From: Luteolibacter ambystomatis
GTDB taxonomy: Bacteria; Verrucomicrobiota; Verrucomicrobiia; Verrucomicrobiales; Akkermansiaceae
Length of the DNA stretch: 64,000 bases
Reading direction: 5' to 3'
NCBI RefSeq assembly: GCF_018137965.1
Contig: NZ_CP073100.1
Coordinates: 434,001 to 498,000 of the forward strand
Shown here: piece by piece, positions 1 to 9,819 of the stretch
Numbering within the stretch: position 1 is the stretch's first letter
Layout of the letters: every line of letters begins with the position of its first letter
Made by a program: the position numbers and the translations under genes
Notes under the pieces: model-generated
Seen by the model: only the letters and a program-made list of their open reading frames with translations
Told to the model about the DNA's origin: nothing
The model's database searches: none

Positions 1-3000
1 CCATCCAGCTTGCGCGAGCCATCCGGGTTCAGCTCCCACAGGCCGATTGAGAAGAGCTGCATCACCTCGCGGGCGAAGTTCTCGTCCGGATAGCGGGGGA
101 TGGAAGGATCCGCCTTCTGGTTGCCCACGTGGCTGAGATACCAGCCCATCGCGGGGTGAAGGGCGACCTCGCGGAGCAGCGTGCCGTAGTTCCCCGTGGC
201 ATTGCGGATGAGGGTGTCGTAGTAGTTCGCCATGCCCTCGGGCTTTTCCTCGAGCTGGGCATCGCGGCGGGACACCACCATGATCTGGGAAAGTGCGAAG
301 GCCACGCGCTGGCGGAGCTGGTCCGGCGCCCCCACCGCGTTGCGGGCGAAGGGGGTGGTGACGTTGTTGCCGTAGACGAACTTGTCCAGGTCGTTGAAGT
401 TGTAGCTCTTATCGGCGCGCGGCCCCGCGGCGTCCGCCTTGATCGCCTTGATGTAGGGTTGCAAGTACGATGCGGGTAGTTGCAACTGCGAGTCGATCCA
501 CGCCGCGTAGCCGGCCTGGCGCACCGCGTCGATGTCCTGCGGCACCGGGCCGAAGGATGCCTGCATCAGGAACCGCGATGCCTGCACTGGCGAAGGCGTG
601 CCCGCAGCAGTGCTGCCGGGCGCACCACCGGAGGGCGAGGAACCCTGGATCTTCTGATAAAGCGCCAGTGCATCGCCGGACAAGGTCTGGCCGTTCGAGC
701 GGACGATGGATTGTCCCACCGAGTTCGCGCTGGTGGGTGAGGAACCGAGCACGTTTGTCTCCGTCCAATCCTCCACGCCATCGCCATCGGTGTCCTTGGG
801 GAAAACCCTTGCGCGGTAGAAGCGCTTTGCGTCTCCGGAGGAGAGGGCGTCGGGCACCCGCACCTGGCGGATTCCATTCGAAACATTCGAAGCGGGCAGT
901 CCTGTGGCGACGCTCCACGAACCGAGACCCGTGCCGGTCTCGATGATCTGGGTCTTGAGTGGCGCATCGGTCCACGACAGCCACAGGTCGTTTCCGGAAG
1001 GCGTGGCGATCATCGCCAGCTTCGAGTTCGGATCATCGGGATTGGTGCCTGCGGCGCTTTCCTGTGCGTTGCTCACGCCGTCGCCATCGTCATCGGCGGA
1101 AGCGATGCGGGAACGCCCGCCGCTCCACAGCACCCAGGCGTCGTTGAGGCCATCACCATCGAGATCGCCGATCGCGCCTGTGAAGGTGAACGCCGCCGGA
1201 ACCGAAGAAGCGGAGAGTGGATTGGTTCCTTGTGCGACTTCCAGACCATCACTCGCGCCATCGCCATCGGTGTCGGCGTTGCGCGGATTCGTGCCCGCGC
1301 GCCATTCGTCGCGGTTGTTCAGACCGTCACCATCGGTGTCCAATGTGGCGTCGGCGGCGCTGTTCGGATTGAAGCTGTTGACGGTTTCCCATGTGTCCGG
1401 AATGCCATCTTTGTCCGTGTCGAGGGTGCCGACGGCCGAAGAGGTGAAATAGACTTCGATGCCCGGCTCCTTGAGCACGCTCATTCCGCCCGCGGTATCG
1501 TAGGCATCCGCCCAGGAAACGGTGTTGTTGAGCAGTGAATTATCCGCGGCGATGGCAGTGTTGGCCGTGGTCGACCATGTCACCAACGTGACCGGTGAGG
1601 CGGCATTGGTCACGTTCTGGATCGCGAAGGTCAGCGTCCACAGGTTTTCGGTGGCGTTCTTCCGCACCGCCTTGAAGTCGAAGCGCAGCGGCATCGAGAC
1701 ATCACCCGCGCCATAGCCGCTGAATCCGAAGAGCGCGGTCTTGTCCTGTGGGAATGTGTTCCAATCGCTGTTCCAGAACGCATTGCCGGAGGCGTCCCGG
1801 AAGGTGGCGGAGCCGCAGCGGAAGCGGTAGGTGAGGCGACCGTTGATCCAGCGCAGGCCGATGCCGATCTGGCTGTCCCATCCGGCGCCGGTTCGTCCGA
1901 CCACGGCTTCGCAGAGCATCGCCTCGCTGTCTTCGATCGCGCCCAGCATGGCACGATCGTGATTCCACAGCACACGCAGCGGCCCGCTGTTCCAGGTCCA
2001 GGTGCGGGTCAGCGCGGTCCAATCCGGCACGGCGGGCGGCTTGCTGGTGTTGCTCTTCGGATCGGAACCGGCGGCGCGCTCGATCGCATCGGAAACGCCG
2101 TCGTTGTCGCTGTCCACCTTGTTCGCGAGAGAAGGGAAAGGTGTGTAGTGAATTTCGTCGCCATCCAGCAGGCCGTCGCCATCGGTATCAGCGATGAGGG
2201 GATTTGCATTGAACGAAGCTTCCTCGCCATCGGTGAGACCGTCGTGATCGGTGTCGCGTTCGTGCGGATCGGTGCCGAGCGCGAGTTCCGCCGCGTTGCC
2301 GAGTCCGTCACCGTCGTCATCCGCGGTGGCATCCGCGACCTTCGGGTTGAAATGATACTCCACCTCCACGGCGTCGCTCATGCCATCGCCATCCGAGTCG
2401 GTGCCGCTGTCCACGATCTGGAAACCATGGATGGACACGTTGTAGAAATTACCATCGTCCGCAGCGAGCTGGGTGAGCGTGACGGATTGTGAAGCACCGC
2501 TCAAATTACGATAGCGCACGTAATTCGCGGGTGTGGCCGTGGCTTGCGTGGTGGCCTTGCTTTCGATCCAACGGCGGAAGGGCGGATTCGACGCCGAGGT
2601 GAAGTAACGGCGGGTGGAGGTGGAGGAACCCAGTTGCAGGTAGCCGCGATGATCCGGATACTGGTCGCCGAGATAGACGATCAGGTCGTAGGTGGCATAG
2701 GGGATGCCGGTGATGGAAACGCTGGCGGGAGTTTGCACCGAACTGCCGCCGGAGCTGTAGGAACCGGCGAAGATCATGCCATCCAGCAGCTTCTCATCGG
2801 ACGGACCACGATGCAGGCCATCGGTGGCGGCGCGGTAGGACCAGCTTGCGCCAACCGTGGTGGCTTGGCCGCGATGGTTCTTCAAGGCGGTGGCCGAGCC
2901 GGTGAGCGCCGTATTCGAGGGCGGCCACATCGGCAGAGGCGGAGAGGCGTTCCAATTCGGCAGCCGGAAAAAACCAGCCGGTTCACCGGGCTTCAATGCC

Positions 3001-3983
3001 GCGTCGATGCCGCGTTCGGCGATGAACTGGAAGCCAACCGCACCGGGAAAATCAAAAGGCTTCGAGGTGGCGGAGAGTGGATTGGTGCCCTGTTCGATCT
3101 CGATGTTGTCCGGGTAGCCATCGCCATCGCTGTCTGCCAGTGTGGGATTGGAGGTCGTCTCCGCGCTGTCCGCGATACCGTCGCCATCGGTGTCCGGATT
3201 CAGCGGGTCGGTGGTGGTTTCCTGCCCATCCAGCAGACCATCGTTGTCCGTATCCGGATCGGTGGGATTGGTGCCCTTCTGGAACTCCTGGAGATTGCTC
3301 AGGCCGTCATGATCCGGGTCGGGCGTGGCATCGGCGGGATTGCTGTCGGAGAGATTGTAGGTCTCCTCGAACCAACGGGCCATGCCATCGCCATCCCCAT
3401 CGGCCAGGCCATCCGGGTCGGCTTCCACCTGAAGATAGTCGAACTGGATGAAGGCATTCGCGGAGCCTCCGGTGCGCTCGATCTGCAGGATGTTCTCTCC
3501 GGTGGTGGCGTTCACCGAGGAAGCGGGCACGATGAAAGTCAGCGTGGTGTCGTAGCGGATGCCCGTACGGACTCCGAGCGTCACGCCATTGAGCTTCACC
3601 GTGACATCGTGGCTCTGGAAACCGGGCAGGCTGCCGGTGCCGCTGACCCAACCACCGCCGGCGAAGAGATCGACGGTGATCCGCAGCCGCGAGGTGGATG
3701 ATGCCTGGGCGGTGGCGAACGGGAAATGGATGCGCTTGCGCGGATCGCTCACCGTCATCGCGCGCTCGAAATTTGCGACCGGTTCAGTGGCGACGTAGTA
3801 GTCGTCGTCCTTGACCGTGGCGGAGCCGGGCGCGTTGTTCGAAGCGAAACTTTCCTGGCCGAAGGGTGCGGTATTCGCATCGTCCGAGCCGAGTTGCCAG
3901 ACCGGATCAAACGACGCCGCGTCCGCCGGGCCGATGAAGGCGGCGAGCAGCAGCAGAGGCCGGAAGACGGGTTTTCGCGCCAT
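1..3983 (-). CDS. DUF1800 family secreted protein with thrombospondin type-3 repeats (C-terminus beyond window)
   Basis: The frame stays open from the ATG at 3981-3983 to the window edge, giving 1327 codons, so the C-terminus is missing. Residues 1-22 form a signal peptide. A beta-rich module (about 30-160) is followed by three clusters of calcium-binding thrombospondin type-3 repeats of the form DxDGDGxxDxxE, at about 186-305, 524-650 and 850-980, with a further copy near 1061. The last 190 visible residues are the start of DUF1800 (from about 1137, ASRFLMQASFGP), including RQRVAFALSQIMVVS and NYGTLLREVALHPAM. DUF1800 proteins are secreted, of unknown biochemistry, and in Planctomycetes and Verrucomicrobia usually sit next to a DUF1501 gene, which would lie outside this window. 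The TSP3 clusters make a rigid calcium-dependent stalk likely. The family call is firm; the function is unknown. Confidence 0.85.
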   Translation of the reverse strand, partial: MARKPVFRPLLLLAAFIGPADAASFDPVWQLGSDDANTAPFGQESFASNNAPGSATVKDDDYYVATEPVANFERAMTVSDPRKRIHFPFATAQASSTSRLRITVDLFAGGGWVSGTGSLPGFQSHDVTVKLNGVTLGVRTGIRYDTTLTFIVPASSVNATTGENILQIERTGGSANAFIQFDYLQVEADPDGLADGDGDGMARWFEETYNLSDSNPADATPDPDHDGLSNLQEFQKGTNPTDPDTDNDGLLDGQETTTDPLNPDTDGDGIADSAETTSNPTLADSDGDGYPDNIEIEQGTNPLSATSKPFDFPGAVGFQFIAERGIDAALKPGEPAGFFRLPNWNASPPLPMWPPSNTALTGSATALKNHRGQATTVGASWSYRAATDGLHRGPSDEKLLDGMIFAGSYSSGGSSVQTPASVSITGIPYATYDLIVYLGDQYPDHRGYLQLGSSTSTRRYFTSASNPPFRRWIESKATTQATATPANYVRYRNLSGASQSVTLTQLAADDGNFYNVSIHGFQIVDSGTDSDGDGMSDAVEVEYHFNPKVADATADDDGDGLGNAAELALGTDPHERDTDHDGLTDGEEASFNANPLIADTDGDGLLDGDEIHYTPFPSLANKVDSDNDGVSDAIERAAGSDPKSNTSKPPAVPDWTALTRTWTWNSGPLRVLWNHDRAMLGAIEDSEAMLCEAVVGRTGAGWDSQIGIGLRWINGRLTYRFRCGSATFRDASGNAFWNSDWNTFPQDKTALFGFSGYGAGDVSMPLRFDFKAVRKNATENLWTLTFAIQNVTNAASPVTLVTWSTTANTAIAADNSLLNNTVSWADAYDTAGGMSVLKEPGIEVYFTSSAVGTLDTDKDGIPDTWETVNSFNPNSAADATLDTDGDGLNNRDEWRAGTNPRNADTDGDGASDGLEVAQGTNPLSASSVPAAFTFTGAIGDLDGDGLNDAWVLWSGGRSRIASADDDGDGVSNAQESAAGTNPDDPNSKLAMIATPSGNDLWLSWTDAPLKTQIIETGTGLGSWSVATGLPASNVSNGIRQVRVPDALSSGDAKRFYRARVFPKDTDGDGVEDWTETNVLGSSPTSANSVGQSIVRSNGQTLSGDALALYQKIQGSSPSGGAPGSTAAGTPSPVQASRFLMQASFGPVPQDIDAVRQAGYAAWIDSQLQLPASYLQPYIKAIKADAAGPRADKSYNFNDLDKFVYGNNVTTPFARNAVGAPDQLRQRVAFALSQIMVVSRRDAQLEEKPEGMANYYDTLIRNATGNYGTLLREVALHPAMGWYLSHVGNQKADPSIPRYPDENFAREVMQLFSIGLWELNPDGSRKLD

Positions 3984-4035
3984 CAACCGGGTCTTTCGCA
4001 AATCCGGGTATCCAAGGCAACCTAACAACCCAAGC

Positions 4036-4053
4036 GTTCGTGAAACCACGAAC
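4036..4053 (-). terminator. small hairpin between sulfatase and DUF1800 genes
   Basis: GTTCGTG and CACGAAC form a perfect 7-bp stem with an AAAC loop in the 110-nt spacer downstream of the sulfatase. There is no T-run after the stem on the minus strand, so it is a weak or factor-dependent terminator at best. Confidence 0.3.
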
Positions 4054-4093
4054 CGGCGACGGGCTTAGGGCCGGATTTGCTCCCGATCTGACA

Positions 4094-5542
4094 TCACCCC
4101 CGGATGAATTTCGCCGCCTTGGCCGGATTTGTTTCCGGATCGGGAGCGGGCTTGGCATCCTTGCGTGGCACCGGAGCCTGCGCGCCTTGTTCCTTCAACA
4201 GGGCATCCAGCTTGTTCGAGAGTTCCTTGAGTTTCTCCGGGTTCTGCTTGGCGAGGTCGGTTTTCTCGCATGGATCGGCGGAGAGATGGTATAGCTCCTC
4301 GGAGCCGTATTCATTCCAGCGCACCAGCTTCCATTCGCCCGAGTGAATCACGGAGTAGGGCGAGATATTGCCACCCCACCAGTAGTGAGGGTAGTGCCAG
4401 ACGAAGGTATCGCGCTCCAGTTTCTCTCCACGCAGGGCGGGGGTGATGTCCACGCCATCCATGACCGGTGCCGGCTTGCCGGTGATGCCGGCGAAACGGG
4501 CGAACGTAGGCAGGAAATCGGTGCCGATCACCGGGGTATCGCTCACCGTGCCCGGCTTGGTCACGCCGGGAGCGCGGACGATGAAGGGAACGCGCAGGCC
4601 GCCCTCGTAGGGGAAGCCCTTGCCGCCGCGAAGCGGGGCGTTGTCTGTGGCGCGGAAATGCACCACGCCGCCGTTGTCCGAGGTGAAAGTGACCACCGTA
4701 TTGTCATCGATGCCCTGCTTCTTGAGATCGGCGAGGATGCGTCCCACGGAATCGTCCACCGCTTTCACCATTCCAGCATAGACGGGGAAATCCTGCTTGC
4801 CGTCCGGCTTCGCGGTCTTGAATTCCGCGGAGTCGTCATCCTTCGCCATCAGCGGCGCGTGGACGGCGTAGTGGGCGAGATAGAGGAAGAACGGCTTGTC
4901 CTTGTTGGTATCGATGAACTTGAGGGCTTCATCGGTGAGGCGGTCGGTGAGGTATTCGCCTTCCTTGCCGCCTGCTTCGGCGAGGCCGGGGACACGGTGG
5001 CCGTTGCCTTCCTTGCCATAGGGCCAGAAAAACGAAGCCGGATGACCGATGTGGCCGCCGGCGATATTCACGTCAAAGCCATGGGACTCGGGGCCATCGT
5101 CACCGAGATGCCACTTGCCGATGGCTGCGGTGGCGTAGCCCTGCTTCTTCAGGAGCTCCGGCAGGGTCGGGGTGGTTTTTTCCACCTTCATGTCCCACTT
5201 GGGCACGGTGAAGCGCGAGGTCTTCGGCGCGCCCTCGCCGGGAATCCAATCGGTGAGATGAAGCCGTGCGGGGGACTGGCCGGTCATGATCGCCGCCCGC
5301 GAGGGTGAGCAGACGGCGCAGGCGGCATAACCATTGCGGAAGCGCATGCCCTCCGATGCCAGCCGGTCCACGTTCGGAGTCTTGTAGTAGGTCGAGCCAT
5401 TGGCTGCGATGTCCTTCCATCCCATGTCATCGATGACGATCAGGATGATGTTCGGCTTGCGCTTGGCGGAGGGTTCATCGGCAGCCCGTCCGAGGACGGG
5501 AACCAGCGCCAGCAATGCGGCGGCAAGGACAGGGAGTTTCAT
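4094..5542 (-). CDS. secreted arylsulfatase (sulfatase family S1)
   Basis: This 482-aa sulfatase hydrolyses sulfate esters, probably on algal or animal polysaccharides, in the periplasm or outside the cell. A signal peptide (MKLPVLAAALLALVPVLGRA) starts at the chosen ATG, 5540-5542; an in-frame start 17 codons upstream (5593) would bury it. The metal-binding aspartates are in IVIDDMG near residues 38-39. The formylglycine motif CSPSRA places the modified cysteine at C78. GKWHLG and TSDNGG are further family motifs, and the length is normal for S1. It needs a formylglycine-generating enzyme, not seen here. It is transcribed away from nadK; the two starts are about 150 nt apart, so that spacer must hold both promoters. 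The substrate cannot be read from the sequence. Confidence 0.93.
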   Translation of the reverse strand: MKLPVLAAALLALVPVLGRAADEPSAKRKPNIILIVIDDMGWKDIAANGSTYYKTPNVDRLASEGMRFRNGYAACAVCSPSRAAIMTGQSPARLHLTDWIPGEGAPKTSRFTVPKWDMKVEKTTPTLPELLKKQGYATAAIGKWHLGDDGPESHGFDVNIAGGHIGHPASFFWPYGKEGNGHRVPGLAEAGGKEGEYLTDRLTDEALKFIDTNKDKPFFLYLAHYAVHAPLMAKDDDSAEFKTAKPDGKQDFPVYAGMVKAVDDSVGRILADLKKQGIDDNTVVTFTSDNGGVVHFRATDNAPLRGGKGFPYEGGLRVPFIVRAPGVTKPGTVSDTPVIGTDFLPTFARFAGITGKPAPVMDGVDITPALRGEKLERDTFVWHYPHYWWGGNISPYSVIHSGEWKLVRWNEYGSEELYHLSADPCEKTDLAKQNPEKLKELSNKLDALLKEQGAQAPVPRKDAKPAPDPETNPAKAAKFIRG

Positions 5543-5693
5543 GGCAGAATGCAAATGGAGCGGATCGGAAGGCAGGATTGGCCGGATGGACAAAATATGA
5601 TCTCCCGTAAACGTGGCAAAAGGCGGTTTTTTTCAATCGGTGGCCGCAGGATGACGCAATCCGCACTTGGAAGAGGCATTGCGGGAAGGCCTC

Positions 5694-6569
5694 ATGCTTG
5701 TTAGGGTGCCGCCGGTGAAAGTCGGCATCCTCGCCAATCCACAGAAGCCCGATGCCCGCAGGGTGATCGGGGAATTGCGCGAAGCACTGGCGCGCTATGG
5801 GATCGAATCCGTGCTCGAATCCGTGACCGCGGAGTGGGTGGGGGAGTCCGGTGGAGTGGCCGGGCGCGATTTCCAGAAGGAGGTGGACGTGGCCGCCGTG
5901 CTCGGTGGCGATGGCACCATGCTGCATGCGGTCGCCCGCCTCGGTGTGTTCGAGAAGCCGGTGGCCGGCGTCAATATCGGCACCCTGGGTTTCCTGACGA
6001 GTTGCACGGATGGAGAGCTCGACTTGTTCGCCTCCGCACTGGCAACCGGAGAATTCCGCACCAGCCGCCGTACGCTCCTTGAGGCACGGGTTTGCGACAA
6101 TGGCGAGCCGATGGACCCGTTCTACGCGCTCAATGAGATCACCTTGGCGCGCGGCCAGACCGGGCGCCTGGTTTCATTGCTCGCGACCGTGGGCGGGGAA
6201 GTGCTCAACCACTACCGCGCGGACGGTTTGATTGTGGCGACGCCGACCGGTTCGACGGCGTATTCGTTGTCCGCCGGTGGTCCGTTGATCGAACCCGCCG
6301 CGAATGTTTTCCTGATCACGCCGATCTGTCCCCACAGTCTCAGCCAGCGGACCTTGGTGATATCTGACGATGTGGAGATCGTCCTGTCTCCGGAACGCAA
6401 GGAAGAGGGGGCGATGCTGTTCACCGTGGATGGCCGGGAAACGGTGCCGATTTCCAAAGGAACCCGGATCATCGTGCGGAAAGCCGACCACGGCTTTCAT
6501 TTGCTGCGGCTGGAGGGGCGGAGCTTCTATGAGGCGCTGCGTCAGAAATTGAAATGGTCCGGAGGCTGA
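5694..6569 (+). CDS. nadK: NAD kinase
   Basis: This enzyme phosphorylates NAD to NADP with ATP in the cytoplasm. The diagnostic GGDGT motif is at residues 71-75, and the NAD-binding ATPTGSTAYSLSAGGP block lies about 110 residues later. The size (291 aa) fits bacterial NadK. Start choice is open: a TTG at 5667, the ATG at 5694 (with GGAAGG just upstream) and a GTG at 5715 giving MKVGILANPQ are all in frame. The ATG is used here, although the GTG matches the usual N-terminus of the family best. The neighbouring operon starts 79 nt downstream, so co-transcription is possible. The assignment is secure. Confidence 0.93.
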   Translation: MLVRVPPVKVGILANPQKPDARRVIGELREALARYGIESVLESVTAEWVGESGGVAGRDFQKEVDVAAVLGGDGTMLHAVARLGVFEKPVAGVNIGTLGFLTSCTDGELDLFASALATGEFRTSRRTLLEARVCDNGEPMDPFYALNEITLARGQTGRLVSLLATVGGEVLNHYRADGLIVATPTGSTAYSLSAGGPLIEPAANVFLITPICPHSLSQRTLVISDDVEIVLSPERKEEGAMLFTVDGRETVPISKGTRIIVRKADHGFHLLRLEGRSFYEALRQKLKWSGG

Positions 6570-6648
6570 ATTTCCTCCGGAAGCCTTGTGTGACGGGCGT
6601 GGAATCACGCTTTACGCATTCCGGATAGATCGTAGTTTGGCCGGGTTG

Positions 6649-7401
6649 ATGGACGCCGCCGCGGAAAAACTCGATACCCTGCAATCGGTGGAACTCGCCG
6701 AGGGGGTGGAGATACGTCTTCGGATCGCGGGGCCCGGATTGCGTGCCGCCGCCTATGGATTGGATCTCCTGATCCAGTTGGCCTGTGCGATTGTGGTGGG
6801 TATCTGTCTGTCTCTCGCCGGTATCGCGGTGGGCGGGGAGGTGGTGACCGGCTTGTGGTTGCTGATGTGGTTCCTTCTTTCCTGGTGGTATCCGGTGATT
6901 TTCGAGGCGGGCAAACGGGGCGCGACTCCCGGCAAGCGGGCGATGGGGTTGCGCGTGGTGCAGACCTCCGGCGCACCGATTACGGTGGGGCAGGCGATTA
7001 TCCGGAATTTCCTCCGCTTTGCCGATGGGATGCCCGCACCGCTTCCGATGATTCCGCAGTTCGTGACCTATGGGTTCGGCTTGGCGAGCTGCCTGGCCAC
7101 GAAACGTTTCCAGCGCCTCGGCGATCTCGCTGCAGGTACGGTGGTGGTGTATGACCGCATCCCGGTGGAACCGATCATCAGCGCGCCGCCGCCGATGAGT
7201 TCCGTGCGTCCGCCGGTGCTTCTGAGCGCGGATGAGGTGCGCGCGCTCACCGTGTTCCGCGAGCGTGCCGGGTTGTGGTCGGAAGCCCGCCGGGTGGAGA
7301 TCGCGGATCACGCCGCCGGGCTGAGTGGTAGCAAGGGCCCGGTGGGTGTGGCACGCCTGATGTCGATGGCCCACTGGCTCCAGGAGAAACGAGAACGATG
7401 A
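6649..7401 (+). CDS. RDD family membrane protein
   Basis: First gene of a six-gene envelope operon. The 250-aa product has a cytoplasmic N-terminus, two hydrophobic helices (about 47-67 and 70-92) and the RDD signature in RIAGPGLRAAAYGLDLLIQ, with KRGATPGKRAMGLRVVQ after the second helix. RFADGMP and FQRLGDLAAGTVVVYDR complete the domain. A cytoplasmic tail of about 70 residues follows. RDD proteins are proposed transporters or membrane regulators, but no reaction is established for this subgroup. The ATG at 6649 is preferred to a TTG at 6586 because it removes an unconserved 21-residue extension. The stop overlaps the next start as ATGA, so translation is coupled. Confidence 0.85.
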   Translation: MDAAAEKLDTLQSVELAEGVEIRLRIAGPGLRAAAYGLDLLIQLACAIVVGICLSLAGIAVGGEVVTGLWLLMWFLLSWWYPVIFEAGKRGATPGKRAMGLRVVQTSGAPITVGQAIIRNFLRFADGMPAPLPMIPQFVTYGFGLASCLATKRFQRLGDLAAGTVVVYDRIPVEPIISAPPPMSSVRPPVLLSADEVRALTVFRERAGLWSEARRVEIADHAAGLSGSKGPVGVARLMSMAHWLQEKRER

Positions 7402-8366
7402 CGGCGGGCGACTTTGAAAACCGGAACGCGGCGCGCTGGGCCGAATACGAGCGGCTGATCAACGCGATGGAGCGGGGAGCGCCGATCGAAGGCGTGGACA
7501 AGCTGCCGCAGCATTTCCGGGAGCTGTGCTTGGATTTCTCACTGGCGAAGGCGCGGATGTACGGCGTGCGGATGTCGGAACGTCTCAACGAACTGGTCAT
7601 CCGCGGTTACAAGCTCATCTATCGCAGCCGCCGCTCCGGTTGGGAGGCGGTGGCCCGCATGGCATTCGTGACCTTTCCGGCGACCGTGCGGAAGGAATGG
7701 CGGTTGTTCTGGCTGTGCAGCGCGGTGTTCTGGATTCCGTTCCTGCTGCTGGTGTGGGCGGGCAAACACGATCTCACGTGGATCCAATCGATCCTCGGCA
7801 GCGATGGCATGGCCAGCCTGGAGCAGATGTATGGTCCGGGCGGAGCGGTTTCGCACGGGCGACCGGGCACCGGCTCGGACTTCGCGATGTTCTGCTTCTA
7901 CATCAATCACAACATCGGCATCGATTTCCGTATCTTCGCGGGCGGAGTGTTGGCGGGGGTGGGCACGCTTTTTTATCTGCTGTTCAATGGCGTCTATCTC
8001 GGAGCGGCGGCGGGTTATTGTAATGCGGTCTGCGATCCCGGCTTGTTTTGGTCGTTCGTGGTCGGGCATTCATCGTTCGAACTGACCGGCATGGTGATTG
8101 CGGGCATGGCTGGCATGCGCATGGGGCTGTCGCTCCTGTGGCCGGGACGCCTGCCGCGCAAGAGGGCGCTGGTGGAGGGGACGAAACGGGCCATGCCGCT
8201 GATCTATGGCGCGGCGGTGATGACGGCGTTCGCGGCGATCTTCGAGGGCTTCTGGTCGGCGCAACCGCTGCCGCACGCGGTGAAGTATTCGGTGGGTGCC
8301 GTGCTGTGGTTGCTGCACGTCGTGTATTTCCTATTCGCGGGAAGGAGGGCGGCGGATGCGGCTTGA
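7398..8366 (+). CDS. stage II sporulation protein M family (SpoIIM/DUF95) membrane protein
   Basis: This 322-aa protein has a soluble N-terminal part of about 100 residues and then five or so transmembrane segments. The blocks GIDFRIFAGGVLAGVGT, LLFNGVYLGAAAGYC and FVVGHSSFELTGMVIAG are hallmarks of SpoIIM-like proteins. In endospore formers SpoIIM acts in the DMP engulfment complex. In non-sporulating phyla such genes occur, as here, between RDD and DUF4129 genes in MoxR operons, and their role is unknown. The start overlaps the RDD stop by 4 nt and the end overlaps the DUF4129 start by 11 nt. Confidence 0.87.
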   Translation: MTAGDFENRNAARWAEYERLINAMERGAPIEGVDKLPQHFRELCLDFSLAKARMYGVRMSERLNELVIRGYKLIYRSRRSGWEAVARMAFVTFPATVRKEWRLFWLCSAVFWIPFLLLVWAGKHDLTWIQSILGSDGMASLEQMYGPGGAVSHGRPGTGSDFAMFCFYINHNIGIDFRIFAGGVLAGVGTLFYLLFNGVYLGAAAGYCNAVCDPGLFWSFVVGHSSFELTGMVIAGMAGMRMGLSLLWPGRLPRKRALVEGTKRAMPLIYGAAVMTAFAAIFEGFWSAQPLPHAVKYSVGAVLWLLHVVYFLFAGRRAADAA

Positions 8367-9819
8367 GGATGTGACCGCCGAGATCCGGCCCCGCAGCGAT
8401 TGGGAGGCCGTGGACCTCGGCTTCGCCATGGCCAGGCGGGAGTTCTGGCGCTGCCTGCTGGTGTGGTGGCTGGCGGTGCTGTTGCCCACGCTGGTGGGGA
8501 TCGCGCTGCTGAGGAATCATCCGTGGCTCTTTTTGATTCTGTTCTGGTGGTGGAAGCCGGCGGCTTCCCGGCTGGTGTTGTTCGAACTGAGCCGCCGCTT
8601 GTTCGGTGAAAGGCCGCCGTGGAAACAGGTATGGCCGCAGATTCCCCGTGTATGGTGGCGGCGCTTCGGATATCGGTTCCTGCTGGCGAGATTTTCCCCA
8701 TGGGGACCGGTGACGATGCCGGTGGAGGATCTGGAGGGCTTGCGAGGGGATGCCTACCGCCAGCGTTCGCGGTTGCTGCTGCGCCGCGGCGAGGGAGCGG
8801 CGGTGCGGCTGTCCATGGGAGGAAGCGTGGTGGCGGTGTGGCTTTCGCTGGGCCTGCTGGGGCTCACCCAGATGTTGCTGCCGCAGGGACAGGACGGAGT
8901 TTACAACCAGGCGTCGGAGGCGATCCAGGCCGGGGATTGGTCGTGGATGCCGCTGTCCTCGTGCTGGCTGGTGGCGGGATGCTACATGCTGGCGATTTCG
9001 TTGTGCGACGTGTTCGTGGTCGGCGGCGGATTCGGCGTCTACGTGAACAGTCGTACTTGGATCGAGGGCTGGGACGTGGAACTCGCTTTCAAGCGCATGG
9101 CGAACCGCATCGGGTCCCTGGCCGCCATCCTGCTGGCCGGCCTTTGTTGGTTCGGCCCCGCCCCCATCCGTGCCGCGGAGAAACCGCCCGCGGAACAGAT
9201 CCGCGAGATCAAGGCCGACCCCGCTTTCGAAGTGCAGAAGGTGAAGGTGCGCGATCCCTCATCGAAGTCGTCGTCCTCATCTTCTTCATCCCGGTCCCCG
9301 GCGGGTTCCCTTCCCGCATGGCTGGATTCCCTGGCCGGTGGATTCGGCATGCTGTTGCTGGGCATCTGCTTGGCGGCTTTGATTGCCGGGATCGTCTGGC
9401 TGCTGTGGAAGTTCCGGCATCTTTTCGAAGGCACCGGTGGCTCCGGCGGCGGCGGTCCCCGCCCGGTGGCGCGGGTGGTGATGGGCATGGAGGTGTCCCG
9501 CGACTCGCTGCCGGAAGATGTGCCCACGGCCGCGTGGCGGCTTTGGAACGAAGGCCGGCGTCATGAGGCGCTGGCGCTGCTTTATCGTGGAGCCATTTCC
9601 CGCGTGATCGAAACCGGCCGGGTGGAGATCGCGGAGGCGGATACGGAGGGCGATTGCCTGCGGCGGGTGCGTGCGGCGGGTGATCCGGCGCGGCCGGATT
9701 ATTTCCAGTCGCTCACCGCCGTTTGGATCGGTCTGGCTTACGCCCGGACATTGCCCGGTGATGCCGAGGTCGATTCGCTGTGCCGCAACTGGCCGTATGT
9801 GGAAAGGCGGACGGCATGA
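8356..9819 (+). CDS. multi-pass membrane protein with C-terminal DUF4129
   Basis: The 487-aa product begins with hydrophobic helices near residues 30-70, 155-180 and 205-235. A short segment resembling an internal signal sequence (about 250-270) follows, then a periplasmic stretch with a serine-rich linker (eight consecutive Ser at about 310-320). Another helix (about 335-358) leads to the cytoplasmic DUF4129 domain at the C-terminus (AAWRLWNEGRRHEALALLYRG). DUF4129 proteins are predicted partners of the MoxR ATPase and DUF58 protein of the same operon. The start at 8356 lies inside the SpoIIM gene, 11 nt before its stop. Family placement is good; function is inferred only from context. Confidence 0.8.
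   Translation: MRLEDVTAEIRPRSDWEAVDLGFAMARREFWRCLLVWWLAVLLPTLVGIALLRNHPWLFLILFWWWKPAASRLVLFELSRRLFGERPPWKQVWPQIPRVWWRRFGYRFLLARFSPWGPVTMPVEDLEGLRGDAYRQRSRLLLRRGEGAAVRLSMGGSVVAVWLSLGLLGLTQMLLPQGQDGVYNQASEAIQAGDWSWMPLSSCWLVAGCYMLAISLCDVFVVGGGFGVYVNSRTWIEGWDVELAFKRMANRIGSLAAILLAGLCWFGPAPIRAAEKPPAEQIREIKADPAFEVQKVKVRDPSSKSSSSSSSSRSPAGSLPAWLDSLAGGFGMLLLGICLAALIAGIVWLLWKFRHLFEGTGGSGGGGPRPVARVVMGMEVSRDSLPEDVPTAAWRLWNEGRRHEALALLYRGAISRVIETGRVEIAEADTEGDCLRRVRAAGDPARPDYFQSLTAVWIGLAYARTLPGDAEVDSLCRNWPYVERRTA

Noticed and set aside
1040-3425. DNA tandem repeats in the DUF1800 gene
   Set aside because: The repeated DNA reflects protein-level thrombospondin type-3 repeats in one long frame, not a satellite or CRISPR.
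9270-9300. Slippage-prone serine tract in the DUF4129 gene as a frameshift
   Set aside because: The frame stays open on both sides and the C-terminal DUF4129 domain is intact; it is simply a linker.
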